A stretch of 64,000 nt of DNA from Cytidiella melzeri. Lineage: Eukaryota; Basidiomycota; Agaricomycetes; Polyporales; Irpicaceae. The position numbers were made by a program, and so were the translations under genes. The notes below the pieces were generated by a model. The model did no database searches. It was given only the letters and a program-made list of their open reading frames with translations, and was not told the DNA's origin. Location: NCBI GenBank assembly GCA_022592445.1, contig JABYQR010000006.1:248001-312000 (forward strand), written 5' to 3'. Position 1 is the stretch's first letter. Each line of letters begins with the position of its first letter. Below, in pieces: positions 57,603 to 64,000 of this stretch.

Positions 57603-58312
57603 CGTTTGATTCTGACAAGGTGGTAGGTGGACGGCGCTGACAAGGGGCTTTTGGGCGAGACTGGAGTCGACCGCTTGTAGTTGGCACTTATATATCCAAA
57701 GATTGACGCCAGAATCCGAGGACACCGGCGTCAGGCAATGCCTCATTTCCCAAGTAACTGTAGAGTTACGGAAATCGTAATGATGAGCACCCGTTGCAGA
57801 AGTTGCAACGCTTTATTTAGGCGCAGCTTTGTCTTGAGGCGGTGTTGTGGAAACAATAACCTGCCGCACCGCCTATGCACAAGGATGCTCAAGGTCGAAT
57901 ACTCATATTGCACCGCACCGATTGCGAACACTCAATAATCCTGTGATGGCTGAATGAAAATGCTACCTGCTTTCGAAGCCATAGCTGCGGCTCACCTTGG
58001 ACTAGCGCGGGAGCCTACAAGACGTGATATAGGACGATGCTCAATTCAATTCGCGACGTTCAAGAGAATATCTTAGCGGTGGATTCAGTACCTGCGGAGC
58101 ATCAAGTTCGAAGTTCACGTAGTATCTTCGCGGATGAGAAGGTTGAGCTCTGGTAAGGCGTACTTACAGAATACCATGCAAGTCAATCCGTATGTGTGGG
58201 ATGCACACTAATTCGGTGAATGCAGCTTGATGCAAGGGCGCGTATTACACAAAGAAAATTTACAGGGGTTTGGTGCGGAACAACAGTGCGATTGTCGGTT
58301 CGTCGGAACCGT
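57603..58312. other. Intergenic region
   Basis: About 700 nt between sdh3 (3' end) and the RS-repeat gene (5' end), both minus strand. It contains the RS-repeat gene's promoter. No exon or repeat recognised. Confidence 0.45.
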
Positions 58313-59072
58313 CTACCACAGAACGAGGCCGACAGTTGCAATCGCGGTCGCACCTAACACAGCGTAGCCAGAAGAGTATGCCCCTTTCAACGACAGGACT
58401 GCATAGAGCAAATGAGTAAGCTGACCAACACACTAGGTAAAGGACAACGTACAGCGACCCGAGTCCCAAGCCAAGTGCCTCAACCCGTTCAGAGAATGGA
58501 AGGCGAATGGAGCAGCGAGGATAGTCTTTCCAGCATACTTCACGGCCTCAGGCAGACCGTGGATGAGTTCAATGACGTTAGCGGAAGCAAACGTCTCGGG
58601 TGCAACGAGGTACGCAAGTGCGTATCCGTAGAGTACTGAAGTAGATGGTGTTAGAGCGGCGGCTTACAAACACAGGATCACTGCGACGTACAGACACTAA
58701 GACCACTACCAGTTATACGATTGGCGATGGAGGCGACCCAGGTGAGCTGAGGCTGGTAGATAGTGAAGTGAGGGCTGCTAGGTCGCTGAAGGCGTTGCTT
58801 GTTGAGGATATTCTCGGCGGCGGTGGAAGGCAAAGACTGAGTTTGAACAGAGCTAGAAGAAAACATCACATGAAATTAGTGCCTGATTTCCTTAAGTTGA
58901 GCATAGGACTCCTACCGCTTCACAAGGGCTGCTCGAACAACCTGGCTCCTGGCTGTGGTCTTGTCTCAATATGATTCGGTAACACCCAGCAAGCGCAACA
59001 CGTACATGACTTCGAGACGAGGGCTGCCTGCCTGAAAGCCGAGCCCAAGCCAGCAGTTCGTGTAGACAACAT
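58313..59072 (-). CDS. sdh3: Succinate dehydrogenase cytochrome b subunit (Sdh3)
   Basis: Membrane anchor of mitochondrial complex II; binds heme b and forms part of the ubiquinone site. Five exons, 59072-59006, 58952-58916, 58852-58692, 58635-58453 and 58398-58313, sum to 534 nt (177 aa plus stop). The presequence is [20 protein letters not shown]. The family signature is [20 protein letters not shown] then [17 protein letters not shown], with the conserved SPH.TIY and S....RITG residues. The first helix continues [13 protein letters not shown]. The heme-ligand region is [20 protein letters not shown]. The last helix is [17 protein letters not shown]. Length and motif order match fungal Sdh3. 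The gene is easy to miss because every exon is short. It is a known carboxin/SDHI fungicide target. Confidence 0.95.
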
Positions 59073-59460
59073 GTTGTATGAAAGAGAGAGGCAAGGAGGA
59101 TGTCGGACGCGACGGAAAGAGCGCCATCGCAGTCAAGTCCCACGTGATTGACTCGTCACTGTCACGCCTGTCATGGACGGAATATGTCACGACTGGGCTG
59201 CTTTTACTGACAACCATACACAGATGGTCGGCGAAAACTCTAACTCAGCATTATGTACTCAACAGTTCCACTATAGTTGCACAACCTTCGCAGTAACGTG
59301 AATAATTTGGTTCATTGGATGGGCTACAAGACACTAAGCACTCAGTCTGCTGCAACGTAGCTAGGTTGCTTTGTGCCCTTCTGCTATGATGTAAGTCTTG
59401 GAAGATCACGCCTTTCATAAGCTAGCACTCACTGATAACACATAGACTTCATTACGCGGT
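59073..59460. other. Intergenic region
   Basis: Between the sdh3 start and the 3' end of the ankyrin-MYND gene. No recognised exon; presumed sdh3 promoter. Confidence 0.4.
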
Positions 59461-60539
59461 TTATTTTGCGACTGTTACACATTTCCTCTTGTGGAACGGC
59501 CAGTCACCTCTTTGGCAGCTCCTAGATGGCGTCGATACACAATACCTCGCCTTTTTACACCTCGAACAAACCAGTAGCGTCACGGGCTCCTGTCCGCAGA
59601 ACGTACAGCACTTGTTTCCCATCCGGGTTCGCCTCGTATCTTCGTCCCTCAACAGCTGAATCATGTTCTCCACTAGACCTTTGGTTAGGTAACCGCGCAT
59701 CCTCAAGGACATGTTTTCCAACACGACTCGAGGAGTCATGCCGTCGTTGTCCTTGATGTCGACATTTCCTCCATGCGCGAGATTGACCGCAGTGCCTCGG
59801 CAGCTATAGAAAGATCACTTTGACCGACCATTGCAATGTCATGGCCAGCCGTACACCCGTATCGATTTCTCCCGTTGACATCCTCTCCTGCGTCATAAAG
59901 TATTTGCGCAAGCTCCGGGTCGAACGTGGGTTTGGTGCCGATGGCATGTGCGATGGCAGTGGTTCCCGAAAGGTCTTTACTCCCCACGGGCACTTTAGCG
60001 TCGTCAATGAGATAGCGCGCCACTCGCAGGATGTTGCAGCGAGCCGAAGGTACCAGCTCCCGAGCAAGCAAAAGGAGATCGTAAATTGGAACTCGCGTCG
60101 GCCCCCACCGAAGGTCTGCCTGCTCTTTTCCAGCTCTGATGGTCGCTTCTTCTTCGTCTACCTCACCCTCCCTCAAAGCTGCAACACGACGCGCGCATTC
60201 CTGCTTCACGCCGGCAATATCACCCAAGAATAACAGCTTGCCATAGTCGTCGAGATCCCTTGACGGAATCATCTCATGCGAACTGAAGTATGTACGCATC
60301 CGCTGCGATTCAGCTCCTCTGAGGGGATCTTCACTGATACATGTCATGCGTCAGCGATTCAACATGTAGCGATCATCACAAAGTAAGGCCTACGATTTCA
60401 CGAGCTCCTCTATCGGCCTAACAGAGGACAATCAGTAGCTGTCATGTGTTTTAGGCTGTGTCTGAGCTTTGTGCACGTACCTGCCAAAGCCTGTACCGGT
60501 TTTTTCAGCAAGGATACGCTCAAGCAGCTCGGAGTCCAT
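59461..60539 (-). CDS. Ankyrin-repeat and MYND zinc-finger protein
   Basis: The first exon MDSELLERILAEKTGTGFGR starts at 60539. A tiny second exon (PIEELVKS) joins to EDPLRGAESQRMRTYFSSHE, and then LDDYGKLLFLGDIAGVKQEC. Ankyrin-like repeats follow: DLLLLARELVPSARCNILRV then YLIDDAKVPVGSKDLSGTTA, and ELAQILYDAGEDVNGRNRYG. The C-terminus is a MYND finger, CTFCGQEPVTLLVCSRCKKA then RYC, SCQRGDWPFHKRKC, with the C-x2-C...C-x2-C...C...H-x3-C ligand order (ends TVAK, 59461). MYND fingers bind short Pro-rich peptides. Ankyrin plus MYND proteins are numerous in mushroom genomes, mostly without known function. The short insertion VSTPS between RYC and SRSCQ may be an unspliced micro-feature or a real loop. 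Confidence 0.85.
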
Positions 60540-61216
60540 TGCCGGTTTGCTGGGCTACCACCCGGGGTCGGCAAGACGTCGAGGAAATTCGACGCTGTAA
60601 AGTTAACGGTTGAAAGGGCACGCGGGCAGCCTCTTCAAATAAGGCGGAAGACGCTGCCTCGCGGCAAAGGTGTGGTTGGGAAAGAATCATCCAGAACACT
60701 TCAGATGGCAACAACCTGCGGCGAGAAATCACGTTACCATGCTGTATGCAGCTGGAGGTATGCCGAATGGATTTGTGGACGGGAAAAGTTGTCCTCGAGA
60801 TGAGCATCTTGATACGTGGTCTCTCAGCACACCATGGCCAGACAGCCATCCGCTTGCACGCCGAGTATACTTTTACTTGATCGTGTTGCCATCTTTGGAG
60901 CGTCGGGACTTCGTGGCGCTGTGCATAATTTGTATTGTTATAAACTCGCTTTTGAAGGTGTCGAGGAAACATGTGTTCAAGATGAATGAATTGCATGCAG
61001 AGGAGGATAACGCTTCAGCCGGCTGTAGTTGACCAGTGCGATCTGAGTCCCCACCAACGTGCACTGAGTAATCATTGGTACTACATCCTGAACATCTACC
61101 AACTACATATCAATGAGAGCACCAAAACAACACGCGACATGCCATACAGTGAAGAAGAGTAGGACCATATCAGGCAAGGACGGACAAATGTCTATTGCAG
61201 GAAAGAGACACGAACA
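60540..61216. other. Intergenic region
   Basis: About 680 nt, including the ankyrin-MYND promoter and the 3' flank of grx4. Frames of up to 158 codons exist on the minus strand but have no coherent composition or motif; not called. Confidence 0.4.
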
Positions 61217-62075
61217 CTATGTGTGGACCTTCACAACATCGTCGAATTCGCCATTCTCAACCATCTCCTGCACGATATCCAGCCCACCCACAAACTCCCT
61301 GTTGACAATGAGCTGGGGAAACGTCGGCCAGTCATTGAGGGTCTTCAGACGAGAACGGACGCTTTCATCCTTCAAAATATCGAAATGTGTAAACTCCACG
61401 CCTTGATCCCGAAGAAGAGCAACGATTTTGCGAGAGAATCCGCATCGGGGAGCGTCTGGTTCGCCCTTCATGAAAAGCACGACCCTGCTCTGGGCCATGA
61501 TACTGCGGCAGCGGTCATCGAGCTGCTCCTCTGACTCTGCTTTCTCGGCCGAGTTGTCGATTGGCGCTGCAGGTGGCTTTTCTGTGTGCGATTGAGGTTG
61601 AACGGATGATGGTGCATGGGTGTGTGTTGCTATAGCCTCGGTAAGTGCTGCTGCGTCAGCTCCTGCTATCCGGCTGAGTAGCGTGTGGCCCTATATGAAT
61701 GTTGTTAGACAAATTACATGTAAAGCGACGTGATTGTGACGTACCTGAAGGATAACAAACGTCGGTACAGATTCAACGTTGAATGATTCGGAAATGTCTT
61801 CCTGTGACTCTGCATCCACCTACAATGTAGACATTGTGCACATCACAGCCGTCAGCTTGATCGATGTCGGCAAACGACATGATAAGTTTTACCTGAATAA
61901 CTAGAAGTGTAGGATACTTTTTTGCAAGCTCCAGCACGACCTCGTTCATCTGGGCGCATGGCGCGGCCCAGGGTGCCCAGAAGTTGATGAGCGATACTCG
62001 CTGTAGATCCTGGGAGAGGACACTTTGAAAGTGTTCAGGGGAAGTAACTGTAACAACATTCGAAGGAGTCGACAT
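61217..62075 (-). CDS. grx4: Monothiol glutaredoxin Grx3/4 type (Trx-Grx)
   Basis: Cytosolic/nuclear monothiol glutaredoxin that binds a [2Fe-2S] cluster with glutathione and reports iron status. It starts MSTPSNVVTVTSPEHFQSVL at 62075. The thioredoxin domain has INFWAPWAAPCAQMNEVVLE, where the usual CGPC active site is AAPC with a single Cys, as in Grx3/4. An acidic linker is EKAESEEQLDDRCRS. The glutaredoxin domain is RVVLFMKGEPDAPRCGFSRK with the CGFS active site, then GVEFTHFDILKDESVRSRLK, WPTFPQLIVNREFVGGLDIV, ending VVKVHT at TAG/TGA 61217. Two or three introns between 61690 and 61900. One Trx and one Grx domain, the usual yeast arrangement. Confidence 0.94.
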
Positions 62076-62888
62076 CGTCGGCACAGATGTAGTTTGAGGT
62101 GGTGAGCGTATGGTCAATGACACGAGACAAGAGTGCGATCTGACTAAGGAGCGCAGGTCGTTCACTGCGAGCCTCGAATTGATAAGCGAAATCGCGCAAT
62201 TTCGGGTCAAACCGTTATCTGATAATTTAAAGCGCTAATCCTGTTCGCGAGAAATGTGAATGCACTCCAAGCACCGACGGCGGGAATGTGATACACGCTG
62301 CCGGACGTACCGACGTGAAGCGTGAAACAGCCACGTCAGTATGGGAAAAGCAGTTCCACGCACGCAGCACAGACACTGGACAACACTGGCCTGACCTCGC
62401 GCCACAAGGTCAGAGGCGACTGCTCGCACTATGACCGACTAATGTGCATGTGGCCTGAATTGCTCACCGTCACCTGTTTGAGGATTTCCGATGTGTATAG
62501 CACTATGTTTGCATTGGTGAGCCGATACCATTTGAAAGGGTCATCGCTACCGAGGAAGGTATAGTTGCAAACTACCACTCAGGTACAGGATCATGAGAGT
62601 ATAAGACGGTGGGATGGGAATAACTGACACGTTACAGGCCTTGCGGTGGACGGTTATAACTAGGACTCCCTCGGTACCGAGCATATACCGTTCTACCGTC
62701 CTCGACATTGCGATAAACCTGAAGTTGCGTGGGCGGAAAGACTGGACGTGTTCGGGTCTTCGTGCAAGCGAGCGTTCGCCCTGTCAAGATATTCGTGGAC
62801 TCTGATATTACTCATTTGATCGTCCACATGTCGTGAAATCCGCAGGAAAACAATCGGAAAGATGAGCACGGGGAACAAAACGTTGACT
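62076..62888. other. Intergenic region
   Basis: About 800 nt between grx4 (5' end) and Ku70 (3' end). An in-frame extension upstream of the grx4 ATG lacks its own ATG. Nothing else recognised. Confidence 0.4.
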
Positions 62889-64000
62889 TCAAGAACCGAA
62901 GTGCTCTTCGACGCGTGCGATCAGATCAGCTTTCTTTCCTGACACGGGCAATCCCATTCTTTGCAGGTGTTCCTACCAAAATCGTTAGCGGATGTGTCCA
63001 GGCTATAGTGTGCGTGGTACGAGGTATGCGTTGTAAGCCTATAGCCGCGGGGTCGGTCTCAACACGAGAATGACATCCGATACCCACGACGCCACGCCTA
63101 TAATCAGTGAGAATGACGATTGAACTCACCTTGAGTTGATCAACACGAAGCTGCACAAGCGCATGCAAAGAAACAAGGTCAGCAGATGGACATTGACATT
63201 TGATGGTCACCGAGGCGGGGCCGGTCGGCCCACGGTGCTCTTGTTCCATTCTTACCTTCGATAACTCGCCGTTGGTGTGCATTCTCTGCAGCTCTGCTTC
63301 GTCGACAATAGTGTCCTGGAATTGCCATTGGGCAGAAGAAGGGAAAGACGTGTAATCAGCGACCTGTTGCTCTGGTCCCAAACGGTGCCGATAATAGCAG
63401 CATCCCGGGAGGCCCGAGGTAAAGAAATGCTCACCACTTTCTTTTTTGTCGGTCCCGAAGGAAGGACGACCGTATTCGCGGTGTCATCCTCTCGAAGCGC
63501 TTCTTTCCACTGCCTTATCAGATGTCCTACTCTCTGTGCGCCGCGTATCAAATTGCAGGATGTGCCGGAGACAGGTGACAATGTATGCAACAGGTAATAT
63601 CAGTAACATGAATAAGATCAGGCAGGCGTGAGTGCAAGACCCACCTTGCGGATGGCTTCATAGTTTGGCTGTGTTAAATCTTGGAAAGATTCCGGGTCGA
63701 ATTCTTCACGGAATGCGCTTGCCTCCAGCTGAGCATTATGATATGCCAGTGCTGTCGAACGAGCCGGCGAAGGTCATGATCTGGACGCGGGCACCGATAC
63801 AGCATGATCTGGTGACATACCTGGATTAGGGTACGAATCCGGCGGGTAGGTGCCGTCCTTCGACTTGAGTTTATTTAACCACATAAACGCTTTATCCTTG
63901 AGCTTCTCTGAGGCTATGGACCAGAGGGGACAATGCGGTTAAGTTTCAGGCAGGACTGTTGGTGCGAGAGCACCGCGAAACGTACCTCGTGCACCAGACA
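62889..64000 (-). CDS. ku70: Ku70 (non-homologous end joining), C-terminal part
   Basis: Partial gene; the 5' part lies beyond the right edge. Visible exons, from 5' to 3', encode DKAFMWLNKLKSKDGTYPPD then SYPNP, AYHNAQLEASAFREEFDPES then FQDLTQPNYEAIRK, RVGHLIRQWKEALREDDTAN then TVVLPSGPTKKK, DTIVDEAELQRMHTNGELSK, and finally LRVDQLKEHLQRMGLPVSGK then KADLIARVEEHFGS (stop 62889-62891). The last piece is a SAP domain, which Ku70 carries at its C-terminus for DNA binding. The preceding Ku C-terminal arm and linker fit. Ku70/Ku80 bind broken DNA ends in the nucleus. Exons are short and phase-varied. Ku70 is the best fit; without the core domain it is not certain. Confidence 0.82.

Noticed and set aside
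58084..58106. ATCAAGTTCGAAGTTCAC as a further copy of the palindrome
   Set aside because: Shares the AAGTT core twice but in direct, not inverted, arrangement.
60520..60996. 158-codon minus-strand frame
   Set aside because: No recognisable motif, ends within the ankyrin-MYND first exon region and has no splice evidence.
1..64000. tRNA, rRNA, CRISPR or transposon
   Set aside because: No box-B-like tRNA core, rRNA sequence, regular repeat-spacer pattern, terminal inverted repeats or reverse transcriptase/transposase motifs noticed; a tRNAscan or repeat search would be decisive.

Overview
The window reads as nuclear DNA of a filamentous basidiomycete, most likely an Agaricomycete (mushroom-forming fungus). 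The support is consistent: about 29 genes in 64 kb on both strands, many short introns (about 50-65 nt, GT..AG), and mitochondrial presequences on nuclear genes. Protein types also fit: two fungal Ras proteins, a cAMP-receptor-like GPCR with a long tail, an ankyrin-MYND protein, a Zn2Cys6 regulator, and a lysine-pathway homoaconitase, which is fungal. I saw no rRNA, tRNA, CRISPR array, insertion sequence or transposon.

Layout. 1-54: start of a secreted protein running off the left edge (-). 813-3796: two head-to-tail ras paralogs (-). 4488-7052: GPCR (-). 7677-10504: DNA polymerase eta (-). 11083-13676: Rieske/AIF-type flavoprotein (+). 13962-16266: mitochondrial homoaconitase (-). 16636-18291: mucin-like single-pass membrane protein (+). 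18670-20771: trimethyllysine dioxygenase (+). 20990-21915: SDE2 (-), divergent from a DUF1295 membrane enzyme at 22213-23545 (+). 23703-25215: PAAF1/Rpn14-like WD40 protein (-). 25375-25881: small membrane protein (+). 26364-27881: ketol-acid reductoisomerase (+). 28805-32019: Zn2Cys6 regulator (+). 32642-33877: J-domain protein (-). 33964-35298: CobW/ZNG1-type metallochaperone GTPase (-). 35911-37238: VTT/TMEM41-type membrane protein (+). 38462-42862: Swi1-like ARID subunit of SWI/SNF (+). 43614-45304: VPS62-like gene next to a MACPF pore-forming-family gene with an in-frame stop (-). 46391-48451: low-complexity protein with a duplicated module (+). 48767-50618: LRR protein (-). 50884-52355: MINDY deubiquitinase (+). 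52857-54761: FAD monooxygenase (+). 54922-57602: N-myristoylatable, RS-repeat, two-TM protein (-). 58313-59072: succinate dehydrogenase Sdh3 (-). 59461-60539: ankyrin-MYND protein (-). 61217-62075: Grx3/4 monothiol glutaredoxin (-). 62889-64000: 3' part of Ku70 (-).

Most genes are unlinked housekeeping functions: mitochondrial metabolism (Lys4, Ilv5, Sdh3, TMLH, AIF-like), genome maintenance (Pol eta, SDE2, Ku70), chromatin and transcription (Swi1, Zn2Cys6), ubiquitin/proteasome (PAAF1, MINDY), metals and redox (CobW, Grx), and signalling (two Ras, one GPCR). I see no classical biosynthetic cluster. The parts that stand out are the tandem ras pair with a changed P-loop in one copy, the MACPF/VPS62-like pair, the myristoylated RS-repeat membrane protein, and a 13-bp palindrome repeated in several intergenic regions.

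Gene models were built by eye from reading frames, splice sites and family motifs. Where exon joints were checked base by base (both ras genes, lys4, sdh3) the totals are divisible by three. Elsewhere the outer limits are better supported than the internal exon edges.
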